A DNA stretch of 64,000 nt. It comes from Halorubrum aethiopicum (lineage in GTDB: Archaea; Halobacteriota; Halobacteria; Halobacteriales; Haloferacaceae). Numbering within the stretch: the stretch's first letter is position 1; the number at the start of each line of letters is the position of its first letter. Both the position numbers and the translations under genes were made by a program. Below are positions 36,521 to 44,160 of the stretch, piece after piece. Below the pieces are notes generated by a model, which saw only the letters and a program-made list of their open reading frames with translations, was not told the DNA's origin and did no database searches. Location: NCBI RefSeq assembly GCF_001542905.1, contig NZ_LOAJ01000001.1, positions 186,001 to 250,000 on the forward strand, in the 5' to 3' direction.

Positions 36521-38539
36521 TCAGACCTGTCCGACGGCGACGAAGCCGACGTAACAGGCCGCCACCAGCACGCCGGAGTGGAACAGCGCCCCGTACCTGC
36601 CGCGCGCGGCGGCCCCGGCGAACCACCCCGAGGCGAGCATCGTCGCCTGCGCGACCACGTAGAGGCGGAACCGCTCCAGTTCGGGGTGGACGAGGTCGGG
36701 ATCGACGGGGGCGTCGAGCGCGGCCGCGAGCGCGAGCAGGCGGTCCGTCTCCATCACGCCCGCGTTGATCGCGGCGACCACGCCGGCGACCGACAGCGCC
36801 GCGACCCAGCCGACCACGACGTACCGGCGCATCGCCCCGCGGAGCGCCCGCTTCTCGTGGGTCAGCCGGTCGACCTCGACCTGGAGCGTCTCGAACACCT
36901 CGTCGACGGTGCTCCCGGCGTTCAACGCCCCGGCGACCAGCCCGACGGTCCGGGCGGCCAGCGGCGTCCCGACGCGGTCGACGAACCGGTCGAGCGCCGC
37001 GGCGCGCACGTCGCTGCCGGCGGCCGACGCGTCGACCGCGGGGCCGTCGGCCGGAGAGTCTCGACCGCCGTCGTCGACGCCCGTGACGACGGCCGCCCCG
37101 CCGCTGCCGGTGGTCGTCAGCGAGAGGTTGAACGCGAGGTCGGCGACGTCGTCGCGCAACACGCCGAGATCCGTCTCGCGAGCCGCGGCCGCGACCGCCT
37201 CGGGGAACGGGCGGCCGACGGCGGCGTGCGCGGAGACCGCGTAGACGAGGTCGGCGACCCGGCGGTCCTTCGCGTCGTCGATCTGACCGCGCCGGGCGGC
37301 GACGAGCCCGACGGGGAGCGCGAACGCGACGTACGCCAAAAGCGCGACGTTCACGAGCGGATACCCGGCGTACGCGAGCCAGGCGGCCGCGGCCGCCGCG
37401 GGGACGGCCGCGACGGTCGACGCGCTCGCGGGGTTGGACGGCGCGGACGCGAGCACGGCGCGGATCCCCCTCGGCCGCCGGTAGCTCGTGCGGGAGTCGA
37501 CGGGGCGGAGCGCGCCGGTGGCGGCGATGCCGACGAGCCCGACCGCGAGCAGGAACCCGACGGAGGCGTAGACGGCGACCGCGCGCGGCGAGACGGCCCC
37601 GACCGGCGTGTCGACCAGCCGCGAGAGATCCGGCGCGAACACGCTCGTCACCGTGACGGCGACGACGAGCAGCGCCGGCAACACGAGCACCAGCACGAAC
37701 AGCTCCGCGATCGGTTTCAGGTATCGCCGCGCCCGCGTCCGGGCGTGCTCCTGTCGGTGCGCGAGGAGGCGACTCTCGGTCCGGAGGAACTCCGCGAGCG
37801 CCTCGTCGCCGGCGGAGACGTGCTGGCGGAACTTGAGCAGGAACGGTGCGAGCAGGTCCCGCGAGGGCGTGTCGCGGGCGACGCGGCGGAGCCCGGCGTC
37901 GAGGCTGCCCGTGAGCCGCGCCGCGTTGAGCGCCTTCCGGAACGAGACGGCCGTGCCGCCGTAGGCGTCGTTCTCCGCGACCTTCGCGATCAGCGTCCGG
38001 GCGTCGTCGCTCCCCGAGGAGAGCGCGTCGAGGTACCTGACCGCGCCGGGGAGCGTCCGCTCGATCCGGGTCCGGCGCGCGGAGACCAGCCACCGGAGGT
38101 AGAGCCCGCCGGCGCGGACCGTCGCTCGCTTGGCGAGGAGGCCCGCGACCGCCGACAGGGCGACCGCGAGCGCGGCGGGCGGCGGGACGGGAACGGGGAC
38201 CGGCACGCGTGCGCCGAGACCTGACGCGAGCGCGACGGACGCGCCGGGAGCGACCGCGACGGCGACGAGGAAGGCCGGAGCGACCGCCGCGAGACACGCG
38301 ACCCACGAGAGCGCGTACGTCCGCGCGAGGTACGTCTCGAAGCCCGTCGACGGGTCCGCCCCGCGGTAGCGCTGTCTGTCGACGTCGTGACGGCGGTCGT
38401 CGGCGTGGCGGGCGAACAGCGCGCCGAGGAGCCGGTCGAGCCGGGCGAACCGAGGGGGGCGGGGACGGTCGGCGGGGTCGTCGCGTCGGGCCCCGACCCC
38501 GCGTTCTCCGCGGGTCGACGCCCGCGTGCCGCCGCTCAC
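36521..38539 (-). CDS. pilC: type IV pilus inner-membrane platform protein (T2SSF / PilC family)
   Basis: The 672-residue polytopic protein has two T2SSF-type cytoplasmic domains, each with conserved Pro/Gly-rich turns (LRHVARDTPSRDLLAPFLLK-like and GTPLAARTVGLVAGALNAGS), and about nine transmembrane helices. It would anchor the pilus assembly ATPase. GTG 38539 overlaps the stop of the pilB remnant by 4 bp, so it is normally co-translated with pilB. Because pilB is interrupted upstream, its expression in this configuration may depend on the element's own transcripts. No pilin gene lies next to it. Confidence 0.86.
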   Translation of the reverse strand: MSGGTRASTRGERGVGARRDDPADRPRPPRFARLDRLLGALFARHADDRRHDVDRQRYRGADPSTGFETYLARTYALSWVACLAAVAPAFLVAVAVAPGASVALASGLGARVPVPVPVPPPAALAVALSAVAGLLAKRATVRAGGLYLRWLVSARRTRIERTLPGAVRYLDALSSGSDDARTLIAKVAENDAYGGTAVSFRKALNAARLTGSLDAGLRRVARDTPSRDLLAPFLLKFRQHVSAGDEALAEFLRTESRLLAHRQEHARTRARRYLKPIAELFVLVLVLPALLVVAVTVTSVFAPDLSRLVDTPVGAVSPRAVAVYASVGFLLAVGLVGIAATGALRPVDSRTSYRRPRGIRAVLASAPSNPASASTVAAVPAAAAAAWLAYAGYPLVNVALLAYVAFALPVGLVAARRGQIDDAKDRRVADLVYAVSAHAAVGRPFPEAVAAAARETDLGVLRDDVADLAFNLSLTTTGSGGAAVVTGVDDGGRDSPADGPAVDASAAGSDVRAAALDRFVDRVGTPLAARTVGLVAGALNAGSTVDEVFETLQVEVDRLTHEKRALRGAMRRYVVVGWVAALSVAGVVAAINAGVMETDRLLALAAALDAPVDPDLVHPELERFRLYVVAQATMLASGWFAGAAARGRYGALFHSGVLVAACYVGFVAVGQV

Positions 38540-39215
38540 GGCGCGCCCCCGGACCGGTCGTCGTCGCGCGGCGCGTCGTCGACGTGTGCGTCACCGGCGC
38601 GTGCGTTCCCGGGTCGGGCGTTCCCGTCCGCGTCGGTCGCGCGCCGAATCGACCGCGCGGCGCGCTCGACGGTCGCGGCCTCGTCGGCCCGGAGGTCGGC
38701 GAGGAACTCGAACAGTTCGTCGAAGTCGTCGACGCCGTCGCGGACGAGGTACTCCACGTAGCGGTGTTTGGCGGCGAACTCGGACTCGACCGCCTCGAGG
38801 TCGCGGTCGGTCCGCTCGGCGAGTCTCGCGAGCGCGTGGAGCCGCCGGCCGCCGTCGTACGAGCCCGCGGCGTCCGCGGTCGGCGCGCCGTCCATCCGGA
38901 ACCCGCCCGCGGGGTCGCACCACGCGACGGTGTTGTAGTGGACGCTCGTGTCGTCGCGCTCGATCACGCCGGCCCCGCCGTGTTTCGGGTCGCCGGTCCG
39001 GCTCCGCGTCGCGGCCGGGTCGAGCGCGTCGTACTCGGCGGGCGAGAGCGGCTCGACCGCCTGTGCGACGTAGCGGTCGCCGCCGACCTGCCGCGGGAAG
39101 ACCACGAGGTCGATCTCCCGGAGCAGGTACGGCGGGAGCCCGCGCTCTATCGCGCGGTTGACGAGCGTCCGCACGTCCGCGGCGTGGGTGGTCCCGACGA
39201 CGCCGTGGCCCGTGT
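38536..39215 (-). pseudogene. pilB: pilB C-terminal fragment, separated by the element
   Basis: Reading minus from 39213 the frame runs TGHGVVGTTHAADV, the His-box region of type II/IV secretion ATPases, then RTLVNRAIERGLPPYLLRE and to stop 38536 (224 residues after the junction). It has no start codon of its own near the junction; the first ATG is at 39174. Its other half lies 9.8 kb away at 49000-50979. Joined through gcccgtgt, the two give one intact ATPase. Confidence 0.93.
39208..39215 (+). other. attachment core, left copy (attL)
   Basis: gcccgtgt is the left edge of the element and at the same time encodes the TG of the pilB motif TGHG on the minus strand. The identical right copy is at 49027-49034. 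The sequence beyond the 8 bp diverges on both sides. Confidence 0.85.
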
Positions 39216-39221
39216 AGAGTG

Positions 39222-39244
39222 AATATCTATTAGTACCTGTAGTC
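39222..39244 (+). promoter_or_regulatory. promoter/operator of the integrase module
   Basis: An AT-rich box (aatatctatta) is followed by gtacctgtagtc (39233-39244), ending about 18 bp before ATG 39263. The same box-plus-12-mer recurs before the nuclease gene (41271-41282), so the two transcripts may share a regulator. Confidence 0.55.
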
Positions 39245-39262
39245 TAATCATTTGCCTGTATC

Positions 39263-39700
39263 ATGGGCGATCCTGAAACACAAGCGGCCATGACCTACCC
39301 CACCAAGCCCCAATATGAGGGATGGAAGGAGGATGCCGCCGACATGGATATGTCGGTTTCTGAGTGGATTCAGGCTATGGTCGAAGCCGGCCGAAAGAAG
39401 TTCGACGCCGGCGTTGAACCGGACGAAACGCTCCAAGAGGTACGGAAGCACCGCAACGATCTCAAGGAGGAACTGGACCACGCCCGCGAGCGTATCCAAG
39501 ACCTAGAAAACCAGCTTCACCACGGCGAACAAGCCGCAATTCGGGGGTTTGTCGAAGAAAACCCCGGCGCTACCTTTGAGGACATTACCCGCCACGTCAT
39601 TGAGACTGTTCCCGAACGGGTGAACCGTCATCTGGACGAACTCGAAGGTGACGTGTTGTACGTCGACGGCGAAGAATACTACCCACAGGAGGAGAGTTGA
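39263..39700 (+). CDS. element protein with coiled coil, first gene of integrase operon
   Basis: The 145-residue protein starts MGDPETQAAMTYPTKPQYEG. It has a short predicted helix-turn region (about 20-45, DMDMSVSEWIQAMVEAGRKK, resembling ribbon-helix-helix proteins), a coiled coil (about 55-87) and a compact C-terminus (about 90-145) with a winged-helix feel (TFEDITRHVIETVPERVNRH). It could be a DNA-binding regulator or directionality factor for the integrase operon; this is inferred from position only. The next gene starts 2 bp after the stop. Confidence 0.7.
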   Translation: MGDPETQAAMTYPTKPQYEGWKEDAADMDMSVSEWIQAMVEAGRKKFDAGVEPDETLQEVRKHRNDLKEELDHARERIQDLENQLHHGEQAAIRGFVEENPGATFEDITRHVIETVPERVNRHLDELEGDVLYVDGEEYYPQEES

Positions 39701-39702
39701 AT

Positions 39703-40152
39703 ATGTCCGAGTTACGGACGCCGCTGGACCGCCTCGGCGTATTCAAGGAACTTTCCGATGTTCCTAGCGCCCGCCGATTCCACCAATTCGCACCCTCGTA
39801 TGAGGGCAAAGATACGTGGATGGAATACCGGGCGACGGTAGAACTGTCGGACCGTATGGCCGAAGAGTGGACCCGGTTCGCTCGTCGGTGGAAAGAACAC
39901 ATGGACCACCAAGGACGGCACCACGCCTTAGCTCAGCCGGCGGATGTCGAAACATGGTCCGAAGACCTACTGAATCAATTCAGCCGGGATAGATCCTACC
40001 AGCATTGGAACGTGATTGAAGGGTTCTATGAGTGGCTGAAGTGGCATACGGACCACCCCCACACCTACAACCCGTTTCACATGGCCGTTTCCGAACCTGA
40101 CAGTAGCGCCCGTGAGATATGGACCCGCAAAATCGAGAAAGCCAATGACTGA
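39703..40152 (+). CDS. stand-alone SAM-like core-binding-domain protein (integrase accessory 1)
   Basis: The 149-residue protein resembles only the N-terminal core-binding domain of tyrosine recombinases. The helical block LSDRMAEEWTRFARRWKEHM, then GRHHALAQPADVETWSEDLL and HPHTYNPF, mirror the corresponding segments in the next gene's product. It has no catalytic residues. It follows the coiled-coil gene directly and overlaps the next gene by 8 bp. Together with that gene and the recombinase it forms a three-part integrase, like the Int/Orf2/Orf3 operon of the haloarchaeal virus SNJ2. Confidence 0.72.
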   Translation: MSELRTPLDRLGVFKELSDVPSARRFHQFAPSYEGKDTWMEYRATVELSDRMAEEWTRFARRWKEHMDHQGRHHALAQPADVETWSEDLLNQFSRDRSYQHWNVIEGFYEWLKWHTDHPHTYNPFHMAVSEPDSSAREIWTRKIEKAND

Positions 40153-40591
40153 TTCCGACAGAGAAGCACTAGCCGAAGCGTTCGACCGAGAACTAGACCC
40201 GCTCGCCAAATACGCGGAAACTTTCGAAGAGACTGGTGTAGACCCGTTTGAGGTATACGTCGATGAACGGCTCTCAAACAAGGACTTGTCAAAGTCGACT
40301 GTCGGAGAGTACCACCGGACCTTCGAGGAGTGGCGGGCGTTCATGGCTAGGGAAGGCCGCCATCCCGCTTGTCCGAACGAGAATCACATCAAGCGGTTCA
40401 TTGAGTACCTACAGGATGAACGCGAGAACGCCGCCGGAACGATCAAGAACCGACTCATGTACCTCAATGCTCCGTATCAGTATTGGCAGGATGATGCCGC
40501 CTTTCCCCACCCACAGGATTACAATCCGATTGACCTAGCGAAAGAAACCGTCGAACTGAACGGCGCTTCCCCAAAGGAACCCCCCGGTTGA
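40145..40591 (+). CDS. stand-alone SAM-like core-binding-domain protein (integrase accessory 2)
   Basis: The 148-residue protein has a clear phage-integrase N-terminal SAM-like domain (about 30-135): LSKSTVGEYHRTFEEWRAFM, GRHPACPNENHIKRFIEYL, LNAPYQYWQDD and FPHPQDYNP. In ordinary XerC/D-type enzymes this block is fused to the catalytic domain; here a stop codon separates it, with the recombinase start overlapping (TTGA). The reading frames differ, so this is not a simple nonsense mutation of one gene. Confidence 0.8.
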   Translation: MTDSDREALAEAFDRELDPLAKYAETFEETGVDPFEVYVDERLSNKDLSKSTVGEYHRTFEEWRAFMAREGRHPACPNENHIKRFIEYLQDERENAAGTIKNRLMYLNAPYQYWQDDAAFPHPQDYNPIDLAKETVELNGASPKEPPG

Positions 40592-41235
40592 CCGTCAAAG
40601 AGCTTCGGGACAAAATGGTCGATATTACGCATATCCGGGACCGGGCGATTGTCCTAATTCAGTTGAAACTCGGCCTTCGCGCAACCGAAGTGTGTAACCT
40701 GAAGCTCTCAGAAATCCACCTCGCCAATAGCGGCGTTCTGAACCACTACGACGAGATGGGGTCGGTCAGGGCTTTGAAAAACCGCGAAAATGCCGTGTAT
40801 ATCCCGCATGATCGGGAGGGTAACAAGTCACGCCGACCGCGTGTTCTCCCGCTCGATGATGAACTCCGCCACGCGCTTCTACAGTATCTACTAATCCGGC
40901 CAGACAACGGAGAACCGTGGCTGTTCCTCTCCAAGAACGGCCGGACTCAGCTCCGACAAAAGAACGTCAATGTGGTGTGGAAAGATGCTTTCCACCCTGA
41001 ATACGCCGAAACAGAAGATTTCCGAGCCGTTACGAGCCACTACGGTCGACACAGATTCACGACGTTCTGGCGTGTTGAAGAGGACTTGAACCGTGAACTA
41101 ATCAAGTATATGCGGGGCGATACCGCTGGTTCAGCTACACTCGATGACCGTGGGGCGATTGATGAATACATCCACACCTACTACGAGGACATTGAGCCGA
41201 TCTATCGGGAACGGATCTATAAGTTGGGGCTGTAG
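40588..41235 (+). CDS. int: tyrosine recombinase, catalytic domain only (integrase)
   Basis: The 215-residue protein holds the catalytic half of a tyrosine integrase: R31 in LGLRATEVCNLKL, the HxxR box H151-Y-G-R154 (SHYGRHRFTTFW), and the Tyr nucleophile in IDEYIHTYYEDI (Y194 or Y198/199). It starts with TTG at 40588, overlapping the upstream stop by 4 bp. It has no DNA-binding SAM-like N-terminus; that is supplied by the two upstream genes. It should integrate and excise the element at gcccgtgt in pilB. Confidence 0.9.
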   Translation: MTVKELRDKMVDITHIRDRAIVLIQLKLGLRATEVCNLKLSEIHLANSGVLNHYDEMGSVRALKNRENAVYIPHDREGNKSRRPRVLPLDDELRHALLQYLLIRPDNGEPWLFLSKNGRTQLRQKNVNVVWKDAFHPEYAETEDFRAVTSHYGRHRFTTFWRVEEDLNRELIKYMRGDTAGSATLDDRGAIDEYIHTYYEDIEPIYRERIYKLGL

Positions 41236-41262
41236 TCACCCCACATGTTATGGGTAAGAGAC

Positions 41263-41282
41263 GGATATTTGTACCTGTAGTC
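41263..41282 (+). promoter_or_regulatory. promoter/operator of the nuclease gene
   Basis: gatattt followed directly by gtacctgtagtc (41271-41282) repeats the signal seen at 39233-39244. ATG 41297 follows 14 bp later, giving the TATA-to-start spacing of a leaderless gene. Confidence 0.5.
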
Positions 41283-41296
41283 GACTATCTGACCTA

Positions 41297-42565
41297 ATGG
41301 GGATTGCTCGGTTCCTAATCAAAATATTTGGTGCCTTTTTGCTGATCGCGGTTATATTTGCTTTCTTCCCACTATTCGCCGCAATAGCGATCACGATAAA
41401 TTGGCATGGGGCGGCCGATAAATTGGACTTTTTACCGGGTATCGATAGTGAGGAAGCACTAAAATCATTCCTCGCCGGACTAGGGTATGGGTTAGTCCTT
41501 TGGTCTATTCTTATAGTCGTGGGAGGTGGTTCAGACTCTTCTCAGCCAAGCAATACCGCAGAACCAACTTCAAACACAAATCCCACACCTGACCCGTCAA
41601 CGGAACAGGCTCCGGTTCAGAACAATTCGACACAGACTGAAGGAGACAATGAAACCGAGCCATCATCCGATGATGAGATACAAGCCAATACAACCGTAGA
41701 GACATCTACGAACCAAACCACATCCGACGAAGAGGAGAATCAAGTGACAATTGTGGATGTCGTGGATGGGGATACGGTTGATATTCGCTTTGGAAATGGA
41801 ACTAGAGATACTGTACGTTTACTTGGGGTCGACACTCCAGAAGTGAACGGTCAGAACGATCCCGCCGAATTTGAGGGAGTACCAAACAACGCCAACGGCG
41901 AGCAATGTCTCGCAACAGAAGGTAGTGAGGCAAGTGACTATGCGGAATCTCGATTATCAGGTGAGACGGTTGAGCTTCAATTCGACTCTCAATCGTCTCG
42001 AAGGGGTTCGTATGGCCGATTATTAGCATACATTGTCGTTGATGGCTCAAATTTCAATTACCAACTTGTATCCGAAGGGTATGCTCGTGTCTACGATTCA
42101 GAATTTGAACAGTCAGATCGGTTCTACTCCGCTGAAAGCGAAGCACAGAGAAGTGAGATCGGAGTTTGGGAGTGTAGGAATGTAGAAGAGACTACTACAA
42201 GCGACACGTCAACTGGATCCTCAAGTAGCGGAGATAGTCTCGCCGTGGATTATGTCCATGCCGATGCCGAAGGTAATGATCATGAGAATCTGAATGATGA
42301 ATATGTTGTGTTTGAAAATACGGGAGGTTCCACGCTAGATATTGGCGGATGGACGGTTGAAGACGACGCAGACCACACCTATACAATTCCGAGTGGAACC
42401 GAGATCGATTCGGGACAAACAATCACGTTATATTCCGGGTCAGGGAGTGATACAGATTCAGAACTGTACTGGGGTAGTAGCTCTGCCATTTGGAATAACG
42501 GTGGAGATACTGTGATCGTTACCGACAGAAGTGGGAATACAATTATCGACTACTCTTATTCATAG
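41297..42565 (+). CDS. membrane-anchored micrococcal-type nuclease with lamin-tail domain
   Basis: The 422-residue protein has two N-terminal membrane helices (about 9-34 and 57-76) and a Ser/Thr/Asn/Gln-rich linker (about 78-148). A thermonuclease (SNase) domain follows (about 149-297) with DVVDGDTVDIRF, the catalytic Arg/Glu region VRLLGVDTPEV and SYGRLLAYI. A lamin-tail beta domain is at the C-terminus (about 312-420; EYVVFENTGGSTLDIGGW). The topology puts the nuclease outside the cell if the linker is extracytoplasmic. It stands alone and looks like cargo. GC content and codon use are far from host style. Confidence 0.86.
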   Translation: MGIARFLIKIFGAFLLIAVIFAFFPLFAAIAITINWHGAADKLDFLPGIDSEEALKSFLAGLGYGLVLWSILIVVGGGSDSSQPSNTAEPTSNTNPTPDPSTEQAPVQNNSTQTEGDNETEPSSDDEIQANTTVETSTNQTTSDEEENQVTIVDVVDGDTVDIRFGNGTRDTVRLLGVDTPEVNGQNDPAEFEGVPNNANGEQCLATEGSEASDYAESRLSGETVELQFDSQSSRRGSYGRLLAYIVVDGSNFNYQLVSEGYARVYDSEFEQSDRFYSAESEAQRSEIGVWECRNVEETTTSDTSTGSSSSGDSLAVDYVHADAEGNDHENLNDEYVVFENTGGSTLDIGGWTVEDDADHTYTIPSGTEIDSGQTITLYSGSGSDTDSELYWGSSSAIWNNGGDTVIVTDRSGNTIIDYSYS

Positions 42566-42775
42566 CGCGAACACAGATTTCCCTTCAAGTGAACAGGGTT
42601 CACAGGGTTTCACCCTACTTTATTTCTATATACAACTCTCCTCTTTCACTCTCACTATTCAATAGACATGAGAAAATGCTGTGAACCCTGTGATCCCCGG
42701 CAATAGTTGAAGAAAAATCCATTCAGAGACGCTACCCTTAACCAACATTGAGGGTCCAGAACCCGCCGGCGTTGG
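42566..42775. promoter_or_regulatory. non-coding gap with 13-bp inverted repeats
   Basis: About 210 bp between two convergent operons. acagggttcacag (42593-42605) is matched in inverted orientation by ctgtgaaccctgt (42680-42692), 74 bp apart. The first copy is also part of a partial tandem (cagggtt/cacagggttt). The DNA between them is AT-rich with a ctatatac tract. Candidates are a replication-related iteron pair, a regulator site or a terminator. No gene is visible. Confidence 0.6.
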
Positions 42776-42985
42776 TTAAGACTCTCCCAACTCCTCAAGA
42801 TCAATCGGTGGGTGATAGTATATCTCGCCCGTCTCTTGTCGCCGCTTCAAGTTACGGTCCTCATCGACGGTTTCCCATTCCCATGAGAACAGTCCAGCCA
42901 ACGTCACCGTGGGATATTCGTCCGCCGGGTCAGCGTCAAGCTCATCAAGTCGTTGTTTAATCTCGCGTTTACTCTTCCGTGTCAT
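42776..42985 (-). CDS. small RKSKREI-type element protein, paralog 3
   Basis: The 69-residue protein begins MTRKSKREIKQRLDELDADP, the same N-terminus as the two genes upstream (paralogs at 42969-43151 and 43160-43357). The rest differs: AGLFSWEWETVDEDRNLKRR ends in a short acidic tail. It is the last gene of the leftward operon and overlaps the neighbouring gene by 17 bp. Function unknown; the shared motif may be a DNA- or protein-binding helix. Confidence 0.72.
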   Translation of the reverse strand: MTRKSKREIKQRLDELDADPADEYPTVTLAGLFSWEWETVDEDRNLKRRQETGEIYYHPPIDLEELGES

Positions 42986-43151
42986 TGTCGGGTCGTAGCT
43001 GTTCGGCCCATGCCTCCCGAACCAACCGTTCGGGCGGATCGGGATACTTGTCTGAAAAATGCTGTTCAATCACACCGACGCCGTCAACCAAGTCGCCGTC
43101 GTCTAACTCTTCGATCTTCGATTCGATCTCACGTTTTGATTTGCGTGGCAT
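42969..43151 (-). CDS. small RKSKREI-type element protein, paralog 2
   Basis: The 60-residue protein begins MPRKSKREIESKIEELDDGD and ends in an unrelated, charged segment (IEQHFSDKYPDPPERLVREA). Its N-terminus is nearly the same as the flanking paralogs, so this is a tandem family with a conserved first 17 or so residues and variable C-termini. ATG 43151 is placed at the shared start. Confidence 0.72.
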   Translation of the reverse strand: MPRKSKREIESKIEELDDGDLVDGVGVIEQHFSDKYPDPPERLVREAWAEQLRPDNDTEE

Positions 43152-43159
43152 AATCAGGT

Positions 43160-43357
43160 TTATAGGTCCAGCGTCGCCCGCGCGGTGGGGGAAAGGTGTT
43201 CTTCCGGAGAGTCCAGTATCGCCCGCTCTTGTGTGGTTAATCGACCACCGTAAGCGGCCTTCAAGTCGGCCCATAGATAGGCGTGAATCGATACCTGTTC
43301 GCCGGAATCCAGATCGTCTAATGCCGCTTCGATCTCCCGTCTACTTTTGCGGGCCAT
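43160..43357 (-). CDS. small RKSRREI-type element protein, paralog 1
   Basis: The 65-residue protein begins MARKSRREIEAALDDLDSGE and continues with VSIHAYLWADLKAAYGGRLT and LSPTARATLDL. It is the first of three tandem paralogs. Its start overlaps the end of the upstream coiled-coil gene (43341-43607), so all four are one operon. No known family recognised. Confidence 0.74.
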   Translation of the reverse strand: MARKSRREIEAALDDLDSGEQVSIHAYLWADLKAAYGGRLTTQERAILDSPEEHLSPTARATLDL

Positions 43358-43607
43358 CGTTTGTATGCTCCTCAAGTTGGTCCAGCCGTTCGGACAATTC
43401 TTCGAGGTCTTTGTCGGCCAGATACTTCCGCCGGGTCGACAGCGCGGAGATAATCACACGTAAGTATTTCAGTCGGATTCGTTCCTTCTCCGGCGAACGG
43501 ATTCGACCCTCACCAAGTGATTTGTATCGCGCCTGTTCGACTACGTCGCTTAACTCCGCTAAGGCGTCGTCGCGTTGAGATTGTATCTTATCGGATTCGT
43601 CTGTCAT
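43341..43607 (-). CDS. helical/coiled-coil element protein
   Basis: The 88-residue protein is almost wholly helical: MTDESDKIQSQRDDALAELS, then a basic segment (EKERIRLKYLRVIISALSTR) and a coiled coil at the C-terminus (LEELSERLDQLEEH). It resembles small haloarchaeal plasmid/provirus proteins of unknown role. It leads the paralog array and is preceded by about 190 bp without a clear gene. Confidence 0.68.
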   Translation of the reverse strand: MTDESDKIQSQRDDALAELSDVVEQARYKSLGEGRIRSPEKERIRLKYLRVIISALSTRRKYLADKDLEELSERLDQLEEHTNDGPQK

Positions 43608-43794
43608 AGGTATTTACTCGGCTGATTTTTGCTGATTGCCGTCTCACAATGTGTCGCTTAGATTCCGCTTACGCTCGACAATTGATTCCCGGTCAAAACC
43701 GCCACCGGGGTACTGAAAAAATAAAATCCGCGGCCGACTGATACCGATACCATGCCTGTAGGTCCCTCGCCTTCCGGGTCATCGGGATACTGAT
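43608..43794. other. gap between two leftward element genes
   Basis: About 190 bp. Only tiny frames are possible, for example a 29-codon minus-strand frame starting with MTRKARDLQAW near 43778, which I do not trust. A tract of As and Ts near 43718 (gaaaaaataaaa) could hold the promoter of the downstream paralog operon. Confidence 0.35.
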
Positions 43795-44160
43795 TCAATA
43801 GCTAATGTCGTACTCCTGTTTGAGATCCCCCACCCGGTTCTGTTGCTTCCGAACGGTTCCAAGCGATCGAAGCGACTCCGCCTCCGCTTCATGTCCATGC
43901 TCAATCAACCACGCATAGACCCGCTGAATGTCACCCTTACTGGACGTTCGGAATTCATCGTGTTTCGGATCGAATTCCGGGTGTTGGCGGATTAGCCGAA
44001 GCTGTTCCTGAATTGAATCCGTGCGTCGTACCTCGCTCGCGGCGTCATCTCTCCCGCGTTCCTTGAGCTTTTCATAGCCCCGTTTCACTTTGCCACCGTT
44101 CGGCGTCTTTGCGTTATCCGTCTCTGGATCGAAGCCTCTGATAGACTCTGAGCTACTCAT
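43795..44160 (-). CDS. element protein with charged helical sequence
   Basis: The 121-residue protein (MSSSESIRGFDPETDNAKTP) is hydrophilic. It contains two similar internal segments, KTPNGGKVKRGYEKLKERGR and TSSKGDIQRVYAWLIEHGHE, suggesting an internal duplication. Function unknown. Its start overlaps the end of the next upstream gene by 4 bp. Confidence 0.66.
   Translation of the reverse strand: MSSSESIRGFDPETDNAKTPNGGKVKRGYEKLKERGRDDAASEVRRTDSIQEQLRLIRQHPEFDPKHDEFRTSSKGDIQRVYAWLIEHGHEAEAESLRSLGTVRKQQNRVGDLKQEYDISY

Noticed and set aside
39160-39260. tRNA gene at the integration site
   Set aside because: The target is clearly the pilB coding sequence; no cloverleaf or tRNA T-arm sequence is visible at either end.
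40588-41235. Nonsense-mutated single integrase gene
   Set aside because: The two upstream SAM-like proteins and the recombinase are in different frames with normal start/stop overlaps of 4-8 bp, which points to a real operon of separate genes, not decay.
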